From NCBI GenBank assembly GCA_002699335.1, contig PACG01000018.1:1-9285 (forward strand): 9,285 bases of DNA. Reading direction: 5' to 3'. A program made the position numbers and the translations under genes. The notes beneath the pieces are model-generated. The model saw only the letters and a list, made by a program, of their open reading frames with translations. It was not told where the DNA came from and did no database searches. Positions 1 to 6,246 of the stretch are shown piece after piece; the first letter of the stretch is position 1, and each line of letters begins with the position of its first letter. Origin of the DNA: Candidatus Poribacteria bacterium (GTDB taxonomy: Bacteria; Poribacteria; WGA-4E; UBA9662).

Positions 1-8
1 CGTTTAAA

Positions 9-143
9 TCAGAAACGTAACATCGGAGTAATATTCGGCATTTTCCATATCAAAATTAGAACAACGACTAAGAGAAATACATACCAGATTATACGGCCCC
101 ATCCAGTTCTATACTGCCTTTTCACGTCGGATGTGAGCTTCAT
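9..143 (-). CDS. Small single-pass membrane protein, 44 aa, unknown function
   Basis: An ATG at 143 is preceded by an AGGA ribosome-binding site about six bases upstream (CAGGAACGAA before ATG) and opens a 44-codon frame ending in TGA at 11-9. The N-terminus is basic and polar (VKRQYRTGWGR). It is followed by a clear hydrophobic segment at residues 18-33 (IIWYVFLLVVVLILIW) and a short tail rich in Met and Pro. This predicts one transmembrane helix with the basic side in the cytoplasm. It is the last gene seen in the minus-strand run, 47 bases after the stop of the CorC-like gene. I do not recognise the family. The frame stays open for about 19 codons upstream of the ATG but offers no ATG, GTG or TTG start there. 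Confidence rests on the RBS, the position and the helix, not on homology. Confidence 0.55.
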   Translation of the reverse strand: MKLTSDVKRQYRTGWGRIIWYVFLLVVVLILIWKMPNITPMLRF

Positions 144-190
144 TTCGTTCCTGTAATCTACAATTTCAACTAAGAATTTCGTCCAAGATA

Positions 191-1078
191 TTATGTTGCT
201 TCAACTGGAAAATCCGATTTTACTCTTTTTGCTTGCAGTATGGATATACCATAACCAAAGACCTCTTCAACTGTAAACTCGATCTCACTAAAACTGATCT
301 TCTCTCCCTGTTCAGGCAACCGACCAAGCAATTTCAATATGAATCCTCCAATTGTATCACAACGGTCCTTGGGAATTTTGGTACCCAGTTCTTGATTTAT
401 ACTATTAATGGACGCACGTGCGTCAACTATCCACGTATCAGGACTGATAACTTCAATATGCATTGAATTCTTTTTAAAATTATAAGTGATGTCCCCGACA
501 ATCACCTCAAGCATATCTTCAAAGGTAATAAAACCTACACAACCACCATGTTCATCAATAACAATGGCAACAGGATCCTCGGATTTGCGAAGTTCCTCCA
601 GTAAATCACTTACCAATTTTGTTTCAGGAATATAATACGGATGACGAACATGAGAAGTCAAATCATCAGAAGGGTTCGGCGTGTACAGAATCTCGAGGAT
701 ACTAACAATGCCAGTCAAGCGATCAATGCGCTCTTCATACACCGGAAGATACCGGCAACTTGATTTTTGGACCAATCCCTTTAGTTCTTCTGTTGATGTT
801 GTAATATGAACAGCCATTAACTCAGAAAGGGGAATCATTACCTCACGAGCGGTCGTAGTCGACAAAGAAAAAATACCCCGCAACATATGGGCCTCAGTCT
901 CGGGAAGGACATCAATCCACTGGAAGAGGAACTCCTGAATTTGGTTTCGCGAGGGACCCACTGACTTGTTGCTCGCTCGGTTGAAAAATCCTCCTTTTCT
1001 TTTCGGCAGTCTAGGAATTATGATATCTGTATTGTTTTTCTTGGTATCTCGCGACATTTGATGTAACTTAGATTTCAA
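191..1078 (-). CDS. corC: CorC/HlyC-type CBS-domain protein (soluble)
   Basis: The 295-residue protein has the CorC (YbeX) architecture. Residues about 78-135 and 140-198 form a pair of CBS domains, with REVMIPLSELMAV at the start of CBS1 and AIVIDEHGGCVGFITFEDMLEVIVGDI as a typical CBS2 end. Residues about 205-285 form the C-terminal CorC_HlyC (transporter-associated) domain, with the usual DTIGGFILKLLGRLPEQGE and the VEEVFGYGI end. There is no DUF21/CNNM membrane domain, so it should be a cytoplasmic, adenosine-nucleotide-sensing protein. In the family such proteins are linked to Mg2+/Co2+ handling or membrane stress, but the biochemical role is poorly settled. The first 45 residues are basic and not conserved. 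TTG at 1078 is preferred over ATG at 1057 because only TTG has a strong Shine-Dalgarno sequence. Stop is TAA. It lies 20 bases after the GGGPS gene, apparently in the same operon. Confidence 0.9.
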   Translation of the reverse strand: MKSKLHQMSRDTKKNNTDIIIPRLPKRKGGFFNRASNKSVGPSRNQIQEFLFQWIDVLPETEAHMLRGIFSLSTTTAREVMIPLSELMAVHITTSTEELKGLVQKSSCRYLPVYEERIDRLTGIVSILEILYTPNPSDDLTSHVRHPYYIPETKLVSDLLEELRKSEDPVAIVIDEHGGCVGFITFEDMLEVIVGDITYNFKKNSMHIEVISPDTWIVDARASINSINQELGTKIPKDRCDTIGGFILKLLGRLPEQGEKISFSEIEFTVEEVFGYGISILQAKRVKSDFPVEAT

Positions 1079-1085
1079 TTTAGCT

Positions 1086-1091
1086 TCTCCT
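1086..1091 (-). promoter_or_regulatory. Shine-Dalgarno AGGAGA selecting a TTG start
   Basis: AGGAGA lies seven bases upstream of TTG at 1078, close to ideal spacing. The downstream ATG at 1057 has only a poor AT-rich leader. This site therefore decides the start of the CorC-like gene. It falls just after the TAG stop of the GGGPS gene. Confidence 0.7.
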
Positions 1092-1098
1092 AATTTCC

Positions 1099-1863
1099 CT
1101 AGGAATCATTCTCTTCTATTCCCCAATGTATTGCATCCGAAAATGCTCTCATCAGCGAAGAATCACTCTCGATGATACTCCCGGTTACAATAAAATCAGC
1201 TCCTGCATTGACCTTTTCGGCTGCAATTGATGGAGTCCTAATACCACCACCAACAATAACCGAAATTTCAAGGATATCCTTGATCTTTGATATCATCTCG
1301 GAAGGCACAGCAAGTTTAGCACCACTACCCGCCTCAAGATAAATGAGGTCCATGCCCATATACTGGGCAGCTAACGCGTGCGCCCAAGCAATATCTAACT
1401 TATCTCGTGGTATAGGAGCGGAACCACTCATAAAGCTTACAGAAGTTGTGGTACCACCTTCAATCAGCATATAACCAGTTGGAATTGTGTCGAGCTCCAT
1501 GTGTCGAATGAGCGGGGCTGCTCTTACCTGTTCACCAATCAAATAATGCGGATTTCGTCCACTAATTAAGCTAAGGTATAGGATTGCATCAGCGCTTCGA
1601 GAAAGCTGAAGAACAGAGCCTGGAAATAGAATGATGGGCAGGCTAGTCGCCTTTTTAAGAGATTCCGCGATAGGATCAAGATCCGTAGTCAAAAAACTAC
1701 CACCAAGTAGAAGAGCATCCACTCCCGACGCCTCCGCCAGTTCGCCCAAACGGGCACAACTGGAAACCGTATGTTGATCCGGATCAATTAACACAAAGTA
1801 GCCAGCCCTGTGTTTCATCAAAATCGATTGGAGGTAGTGTTGGGTCGTGTTAGGTTTGACCAT
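1099..1863 (-). CDS. Geranylgeranylglyceryl-phosphate synthase family protein (group II GGGPS)
   Basis: Predicted to make the first ether bond of archaeal-type lipids by transferring a prenyl group (geranylgeranyl in archaea) from its diphosphate to sn-glycerol-1-phosphate. It is a TIM-barrel enzyme. Visible family motifs (numbering from ATG 1863) are LIDPDQ at 25-30, GGSFLT at 54-59, FPGS at 80-83, SGRNPHYLIG at 101-110, the YLEAGSGA phosphate/substrate loop at 175-182, GGGIR at 205-209 and TGSIIE at 227-232. The SGRNP and LIEGGTTTSVSFMSGSAPIP segments resemble group II enzymes (Bacteroidetes and many Euryarchaeota) more than Bacillus PcrB. At 254 residues it has the usual length. The frame is open to a TTG at 1929, which would add 22 residues and overlap the GGR stop. 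ATG 1863 is preferred because it gives the normal N-terminus a few residues before FVLIDPD, but its RBS (AAAGAG) is only fair. The chain length of the prenyl donor cannot be told from the sequence. Stop is TAG. Confidence 0.92.
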   Translation of the reverse strand: MVKPNTTQHYLQSILMKHRAGYFVLIDPDQHTVSSCARLGELAEASGVDALLLGGSFLTTDLDPIAESLKKATSLPIILFPGSVLQLSRSADAILYLSLISGRNPHYLIGEQVRAAPLIRHMELDTIPTGYMLIEGGTTTSVSFMSGSAPIPRDKLDIAWAHALAAQYMGMDLIYLEAGSGAKLAVPSEMISKIKDILEISVIVGGGIRTPSIAAEKVNAGADFIVTGSIIESDSSLMRAFSDAIHWGIEENDS

Positions 1864-1919
1864 AATCTCTTTAACAATTCCAACTAAAATCTCAGGTTCA
1901 ATCTTGCGACCAATACCAA

Positions 1920-3113
1920 TTAAACCCAACCAGCTAACACAAGATGCCGTAGTTCAAGCAAAAGACGTGGCTGGTGCCGTAGAACCGTTTTAAAAATAGT
2001 CACCATGTCAATAGTTTTATTTGGCGTTTTGTTCAAGACCGCAGCACAACGATCAAACAACTCATCACTAAATTTGAGCACACTATCACGGATCTGGCAG
2101 ATATGCTTAAAGTTTTTACCAATGTCTTTATCCCAAAGAACTTGATACATACGCAATATCTCAGCTGAAACATCACCAACTCGAATCCCTTCAATAGCAG
2201 CTTCTGCGGCAAACATACCTGAAAACATCGCGTTAGCAATACCACCACCCGATATAGGATCACTGTGATGTGCAGCATCACCAATCAACATAATCCCATC
2301 AGCAACTAAATCAGGCAGGCTATCACCCACTGGGACACAACCTGCCACTTGGGCCAAAATCTTTCCACTTGGGAATCTTTTTTTGACAAACTCATTGAGG
2401 TAATCGATTGCCAATTTCCCTCCTTTGCCAGATATTGTCCCGCCAATACCAACACCAACATTGGCAAGATCATCACCTTTCGGAAAAACCCAAATATAGC
2501 CTCGCGGTGCAATTTCACGCCCCAAGTAGAAATCACAGAGATCCGGTTCAATCTCAATTCCAGACATTAAATACTGGGCACAGACATCCACATCGCGCAG
2601 ATCATGAGTGGTATCAATACCTGCCCATCGACCAACCTGAGATTCAACACCATCAGCTGCAATTACAATTTTAGCGCTGGATGTATATTCACGCCGATTA
2701 TAACGAAAATTCACCCCATTGACAAAACTGTTCTTATCCTTTGTAATTCCAACAACAGGCGCTTTTACAATAATATCGGCACCCGCCCCAGCAGCCATTT
2801 CCGACAAAACTCGATCAAAGACTTTCCGCTCAAGCACATAGCCAGCATTGGGTTGATCTATCTTTACAGGTGTTCCATTTGGCGAAAAAATTCGTGCCCC
2901 ATGAATCTCTCGCGAAACCCAAGCAGGATCAGGTTGAATAAATTCGTGCAACGCCGGTGCACCGATTCCCTCCGCTCAGCGAACAGGCGCACCAATTTCC
3001 TGACGTTTTTCCAATAACAAGGTACGTAAACCATTTTCAGCACAAATCTTTGCTGCAATTGATCCACCCGGCCCTGCACCGACAACGATCACATCATACT
3101 CTGAATGAACCAT
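1920..3113 (-). CDS. Geranylgeranyl reductase with in-frame TGA, candidate selenoprotein
   Basis: FAD-dependent reductase of the archaeal GGR family, predicted to saturate the double bonds of prenyl chains on ether lipids. Reading from ATG 3113 gives 397 residues, the normal length. Residues 8-21 are the Rossmann FAD motif ([14 protein letters not shown]). Residues 41-49 read GAPVR-TGA-AEG, against PVRC[GA]EG in the family. GYVLER (92-97), AADGVES (152-158), the GGR hallmark [10 protein letters not shown] (205-214) and the second FAD motif [18 protein letters not shown] (278-295) follow. Only codon 46 (TGA, 2978-2976) breaks the frame, and no indel is needed. A conventional call would start at TTG 2951 and lose the FAD-binding N-terminus, which cannot be functional. 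The start lies six bases after the ferredoxin stop and lacks a good nearby Shine-Dalgarno sequence; a GGGG run is about 16 bases away, so coupling to the ferredoxin gene is likely. Selenocysteine is favoured, with a nonsense mutation or base error as alternatives. Confidence 0.87.
2936..2972 (-). promoter_or_regulatory. Candidate bacterial SECIS hairpin
   Basis: Directly downstream of the TGA, the transcript can fold into a two-part stem-loop. The upper stem is GUGCA (2962-2958) with UGCAC (2950-2946), five perfect pairs. The loop is CCGGCGU, which may shrink to CGGC if C2957 pairs with G2952 and U2951 bulges. After a 2x2 internal loop, the lower stem GAGGGAAU (2972-2965) pairs with AUUUAUUC (2943-2936) at seven of eight positions, two of them G-U. 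The apical loop starts 18 bases after TGA, within the known 16-37 base range for bacterial SECIS elements. In the smaller-loop fold a G occupies the second loop position. From memory, E. coli fdhF has the same 18-base spacing and a similar GGUUGCA/UGCACC apex. The hairpin lies in conserved coding sequence, so chance pairing is possible. Confidence 0.55.
2976..2978 (-). other. In-frame TGA, candidate selenocysteine codon 46 of GGR
   Basis: TGA occupies the place of the conserved cysteine in the GGR PVRC[GA]EG motif. Protein homology is intact before it (VGAGPGG through EIGAPVR) and after it (AEGIGAPAL onward) in the same frame. TGA ends both UbiA-family genes and the small membrane gene here, and Trp is encoded by TGG in the same gene, so a TGA=Trp code does not explain it. 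Confidence 0.65.
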
Positions 3114-3119
3114 TTTAAT

Positions 3120-3338
3120 TTAAAATAATCCCCTTCCTTCATATTCTGGATAGTAAATTTTTTCGTTTCTCTCCATCGCCAACGCCCCAACTGGACATCC
3201 TTTTATGCACTTAGCACAATCAATACATTTTGGTTGATCTATCTCCAAATGAAGATCCATCAGCGTAATAATATTCTCTGGACAGACGGCAATGCAAGCT
3301 CCGCAATAGCTACAAAGTTCATCATATATATGAATCAT
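3120..3338 (-). CDS. 2[4Fe-4S] ferredoxin, probable electron donor to GGR
   Basis: A 72-residue bacterial-type ferredoxin with two complete CxxCxxCxxxCP motifs: Cys9, 12, 15, 19 (CSYCGACIAVCP) and Cys38, 41, 44, 48 (CIDCAKCIKGCP). It should bind two [4Fe-4S] clusters and act as a small cytoplasmic electron carrier. Its gene sits between DGGGPS and GGR and ends six bases before the GGR start codon, so the two are probably translated together. In Methanosarcina acetivorans a ferredoxin encoded beside GGR is needed for full lipid saturation, and the same partnership is inferred here. The start ATG has a strong AAGGGAG Shine-Dalgarno sequence. The C-terminal extension (about residues 56-72, rich in Glu and Tyr) is not part of the cluster fold. 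Confidence 0.93.
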   Translation of the reverse strand: MIHIYDELCSYCGACIAVCPENIITLMDLHLEIDQPKCIDCAKCIKGCPVGALAMERNEKIYYPEYEGRGLF

Positions 3339-3345
3339 AGTATCA

Positions 3346-3352
3346 CTCCCTT
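3346..3352 (-). promoter_or_regulatory. Shine-Dalgarno AAGGGAG of the ferredoxin gene
   Basis: AAGGGAG ends seven bases before ATG 3338. It is among the strongest ribosome-binding sites in this gene run and lies in the 26-base gap after the TGA stop of the DGGGPS-like gene. Confidence 0.6.
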
Positions 3353-3364
3353 CTCAATAGAGAT

Positions 3365-4213
3365 TCAGGCAAAAGAACCCAGATAGACAGCAAAAAGCCC
3401 AACAAAAATATCTAGCTTCATCCACTGCTGAATCCTAGCGCAACTCTCTTTCGAAACATCGCGCCACAACTGGACTAACAAGAAAACAAGAACTAAATCC
3501 ACTCCAACAACTACCACCATTAGATATAACCATGAATATATACCTAGTAAATATGGTATCAAACTAAAAAAAATCAAGGTCAACATAAATGCAGAGGCAA
3601 TAACCACCGCAACATGCTCTCCCCATCGAACAGCAATTGTTCCAGCTCCTTGAGCAACATCACCTTCAATATCTTCAATATCCTTGATAATTTCGCGTGC
3701 CGTCGTAAATAAAAAAGCAAAAGTCGCAGGAACAATAGTTTCTTTAATAGACCTCACTGTAACACCACCGGCAACAAAAGTAACCCCTGTTAGGATACCT
3801 ATCACAATGTTACCTATCAATGGCGTCTTTTTTAGCCAAATAGCGTAAAAGAAAAGTGTGATCGAAACTATAAAGACAATGATAATCGCATACATGCTGC
3901 CAGTTAAAACGCCGAGTAACAATCCCATCAATAACAAAATCAACGAAAAAACAAGTGCATGCTGACGCTGAATACATCCCGAAGGAATTGGTCGCAACGG
4001 TTTGTTGATAACATCAATCCGGTAATCACAAAAGTCGTTAATCGCATTGCCAGCTGATAAAACTAAAAATGCTGAAACAGCCACGATTAATGTACTGGAA
4101 GTAAAAGAACCACTTGCAAAGACCGCACCCAAAAACACAGAGACAAAAGCAATAAGCCCATTTATAGGACGCAACAACTCGACATATGCAATAGCTGTAC
4201 GGACAAAACTCAT
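3365..4213 (-). CDS. UbiA-family digeranylgeranylglyceryl-phosphate synthase (DGGGPS)
   Basis: Integral-membrane prenyltransferase predicted to add the second prenyl chain to geranylgeranylglyceryl phosphate, giving the archaeal-type diether core. Numbered from ATG 4213 (282 residues), the first Asp-rich motif is NAINDFCDYRID at 56-67, followed by the DGGGPS-like signature INKPLRPIPSG at 69-79. The second Asp-rich motif is REIIKDIEDIEGD at 173-185. These ligands hold the Mg2+-diphosphate. The rest is highly hydrophobic, consistent with about eight or nine transmembrane helices. The NKPxRPIPSG and KDIEDIEGD combination fits archaeal DGGGPS better than quinone or heme O enzymes, and the GGGPS/GGR context supports it. 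ATG 4213 shares one base with the previous gene's TGA; a GTG one codon earlier (4216) is a possible alternative. Stop is TGA. Other UbiA acceptors cannot be excluded by sequence alone. Confidence 0.86.
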   Translation of the reverse strand: MSFVRTAIAYVELLRPINGLIAFVSVFLGAVFASGSFTSSTLIVAVSAFLVLSAGNAINDFCDYRIDVINKPLRPIPSGCIQRQHALVFSLILLLMGLLLGVLTGSMYAIIIVFIVSITLFFYAIWLKKTPLIGNIVIGILTGVTFVAGGVTVRSIKETIVPATFAFLFTTAREIIKDIEDIEGDVAQGAGTIAVRWGEHVAVVIASAFMLTLIFFSLIPYLLGIYSWLYLMVVVVGVDLVLVFLLVQLWRDVSKESCARIQQWMKLDIFVGLFAVYLGSFA

Positions 4214-4215
4214 CA
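4211..4215 (-). promoter_or_regulatory. TGATG stop-start overlap of the two UbiA genes
   Basis: The TGA stop of the upstream UbiA-like gene (4215-4213) shares its A with the ATG start of the DGGGPS-like gene (4213-4211). No strong Shine-Dalgarno sequence precedes this start, so translation is likely coupled by termination-reinitiation. This suggests matched production of the two membrane enzymes. Confidence 0.7.
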
Positions 4216-5130
4216 CGGATATTTTATTCCGAGCCTAACAGCATAATACCATCGAACCAAAAAAATTGTACTGGCAAACAGTATCGCATACATTGGAATG
4301 AGAATGCAAACAATGAGTGAAAGCACCAAAATTCCAATACGCGTAGATAAAATAATCGTTTTGATTTCCTTTTTAAAATTCATGTAGACAAAAAATGGGA
4401 AGCAAACCACGGTTGTGACCAACGCAATCCGATCATGCATCCACAGAGAGGCAAGAATTGCGCAAACGAGCAGAGCTAAACTGAATTGGCATGAACGCCG
4501 AACACCAAGCAGAATTCCAGTTGTGATATCGCTATTACTACGGTCTCCACTTAGGTCCGGCAATGTTGTATTAACAAAGGCAGCCGCTACACACAACACA
4601 TAAGGTATTGACCTTTGAAGAGCCACCAAAGAAACTGACAAAACCGACACCCAACCAATAAGAAAAGCAACGCAACCATACCCAATCGCATTAGCTAACA
4701 AATCAATAATTGGTTTCCCTTTGAGCCGAACCGGTCGAACCGAATACATCAGCCCCAAAACCGTTGATATAACGATCAGAACAAGATAAGGAATATTATT
4801 CCAGAATTGCAGAACCGACCAAATAATCGCGCCTACAATCAGGACAACCGCTTCGACCTTAAGAACTGAGATTTTGACATAGCCTCGTTCAATGAGATAA
4901 AGCTTACTATTCACCTTGTCAGTTTCTTGGTCAGTGATTTGGTTAACAATATAACACCCTCCTGACAGCATGGAATATAAGCATATGGTTGACAAGACGC
5001 ACCAATTGAAACCCAATCGAATGGATACATCAAACTGCCCGGCATGATAATAACCAACTAAAACAAGTGTCCATACGGGAATAAGCAGTGTGGGCCGCAA
5101 GGCAATCAGGTAATCAAAAATTAGAAGCAA
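4213..5130 (-). CDS. Divergent UbiA-superfamily membrane prenyltransferase
   Basis: A 305-residue, strongly hydrophobic protein with a UbiA-like plan of about eight or nine membrane helices. Motif I reads NQITDQETDKVN at 63-74, keeping the NxxxDxxxD pattern. However, the usual KPxRPxxSG tail is replaced by SKLYLIERGYV. Residues 129-151 (YSVRPVRLKGKPIIDLLANAIGYG) resemble the loop of chlorophyll-synthase, homogentisate and lycopene-elongase type UbiA proteins. Motif II is NTTLPDLSGDRSNSD at 187-201, with Asp192 and Asp196. The metal ligands are thus kept, but the substrate is unclear. It lies 11 bases after lpxD and overlaps the DGGGPS gene, so a role in the same ether-lipid pathway or on another isoprenoid is an inference. 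The start is taken as TTG 5130, because an in-frame TAG lies two codons upstream; no good RBS is seen, so the exact start is uncertain. Stop is TGA. Confidence 0.75.
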   Translation of the reverse strand: MLLIFDYLIALRPTLLIPVWTLVLVGYYHAGQFDVSIRLGFNWCVLSTICLYSMLSGGCYIVNQITDQETDKVNSKLYLIERGYVKISVLKVEAVVLIVGAIIWSVLQFWNNIPYLVLIVISTVLGLMYSVRPVRLKGKPIIDLLANAIGYGCVAFLIGWVSVLSVSLVALQRSIPYVLCVAAAFVNTTLPDLSGDRSNSDITTGILLGVRRSCQFSLALLVCAILASLWMHDRIALVTTVVCFPFFVYMNFKKEIKTIILSTRIGILVLSLIVCILIPMYAILFASTIFLVRWYYAVRLGIKYP

Positions 5131-5141
5131 ATTCTAGTAGC

Positions 5142-6179
5142 CTATTTTTTTTCTAACGCCTCAATACGATCACATAATTCAGAGATTTCTTGTAGAACCA
5201 AGGGTAGCTTTTGATTTAAGGCTTGGATTTTCAGCTGTTGCTTATGTCTCCTTGCTGGAAACCCAGAAACCATTCCAGTTCGATCCGGCAGATTCTTGGT
5301 AATACCCGACTTAGCTAAAACAATATTGTCGCTACCAATTGTCAGATGTCCGACAACCCCAGATTGGCCCGCTAGTGTAACCCGATCCCCTATCTTAACA
5401 CTTCCAGAAATCCCTGTAAGAGCCGCGATCCGACAGTTCTCTCCAATCTCAACATTATGAGCCACCTGTACCAGATTATCAATTTTTGTCCCGCGCCGGA
5501 TAATGGTTGCCCGGTTGATGATAGTTGCTCGATCAATTGTCGAATTAGCCCCAACTTCCACCTCGTCTTCAATGACGACCGTCCCAAACTGAGGGATCTT
5601 ATGATGAGTTTCATCCACCGTTGCATAACCGAATCCATCACTACCAACAACTACTCCACTATGAAGAATCACAGAATTACCAATTTTCACTTTTTCTCGG
5701 ATCGTCACATTTGGATAAATGTGAGTTTGACTTCCAATTTCTGCTGAATTACCAATAAAAGTCGAAGCTCCAACTACTGTATCACCTCCAATTGTAACGT
5801 TATCTTCAATAATAGCGTAAGCTTGAATATTAACTCCATCACCAAAGCTAACATTATTTCCAATCTGTGCTGTAGGCGAAATTCCCGGTTTGAGGCTTTG
5901 TCCTTCCCCAGAGAAAATCTTTAAGACCATCATAAAAGCATGATAAGGGTTCTCAACACGGATCAACGACTTTTTGCCATTAGCCGACACATCTTTTCCC
6001 ACAATTACGGCTGAAGCCTGAGTATTTTTCATGGCAAAACGATACTTCGGGTTAGCCAAGAAAGTGATTTCGTTCTCTAGTGCTTCCTCAATACCAGAAA
6101 CACCACAGATTTCAATCTCACCGTCACCAACCAGTTCTCCTGAAATAGCGTCACTAATTTCGACTAACTTCAGGACCAT
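5142..6179 (-). CDS. lpxD: UDP-3-O-acylglucosamine N-acyltransferase LpxD
   Basis: Third step of lipid A synthesis: acyl-ACP-dependent N-acylation of UDP-3-O-acylglucosamine, in the cytoplasm. The 345-residue length is typical. Residues 1-100 form the N-terminal uridine-binding domain (LVEISDAISGELVGDGEIEI, then ENEITFLANPKYRFAM). Residues about 100-295 form a left-handed beta helix of hexapeptide repeats. The signature HIYPNVTIREKVKIGNSVILHSGVVVGSDGFGY runs at 153-185 and the expected catalytic His is His241 in VQVAHNVEIG. Residues 311-345 form the C-terminal helix or coiled coil seen in LpxD. The start ATG 6179 has purine-rich GGGGG/AGGG upstream. The gene follows ompH by 67 bases, the common bamA-ompH-lpxD order. 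Here fabZ/lpxC and lpxA do not follow as they often do; the ether-lipid genes stand in that place. Its presence predicts an outer membrane with lipid A. Stop is TAG. Confidence 0.97.
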   Translation of the reverse strand: MVLKLVEISDAISGELVGDGEIEICGVSGIEEALENEITFLANPKYRFAMKNTQASAVIVGKDVSANGKKSLIRVENPYHAFMMVLKIFSGEGQSLKPGISPTAQIGNNVSFGDGVNIQAYAIIEDNVTIGGDTVVGASTFIGNSAEIGSQTHIYPNVTIREKVKIGNSVILHSGVVVGSDGFGYATVDETHHKIPQFGTVVIEDEVEVGANSTIDRATIINRATIIRRGTKIDNLVQVAHNVEIGENCRIAALTGISGSVKIGDRVTLAGQSGVVGHLTIGSDNIVLAKSGITKNLPDRTGMVSGFPARRHKQQLKIQALNQKLPLVLQEISELCDRIEALEKK

Positions 6180-6246
6180 AGCCCTACCCCCAACCTACTT
6201 ATCATCAATTTCTGTCAAGTTCTGATATTATCTTCAAAACAAGCAA

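Noticed and set aside
1864..1929. N-terminal extension of GGGPS to TTG 1929
   Set aside because: The extra 22 residues are absent from the usual family start, overlap the GGR stop and lack a better RBS; ATG 1863 gives the standard length.
2976..2978. TGA read as tryptophan (alternative genetic code)
   Set aside because: TGA terminates both UbiA-family genes and the small membrane gene at sensible places, and Trp is TGG in the same GGR gene. The family has Cys, not Trp, at this site.
2604..3017. Plus-strand 137-codon frame opposite GGR
   Set aside because: Antisense shadow of a clear GGR gene; its translation has no recognisable motif and no Shine-Dalgarno context was noted.
2864..3085. Minus-strand 73-codon frame overlapping the GGR N-terminus, suggesting a separate small gene or frameshift
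   Set aside because: It is an out-of-frame shadow. The frame from ATG 3113 gives the perfect FAD motif and runs into the downstream GGR without any shift, needing only TGA read-through.
3112..3126. AT-only palindrome (ATTTTA-AAT-TAAAAT, minus strand) over the ferredoxin stop and GGR start as an operator or regulatory hairpin
   Set aside because: Only six weak A-T pairs per arm, which is common by chance in AT-rich intergenic DNA; too unstable to claim a function.
6201..6225. TTGACA on the minus strand upstream of lpxD as a promoter -35 box
   Set aside because: No acceptable -10 hexamer lies 16-18 bases downstream; the sequence there is G-rich. A single hexamer match is expected by chance.
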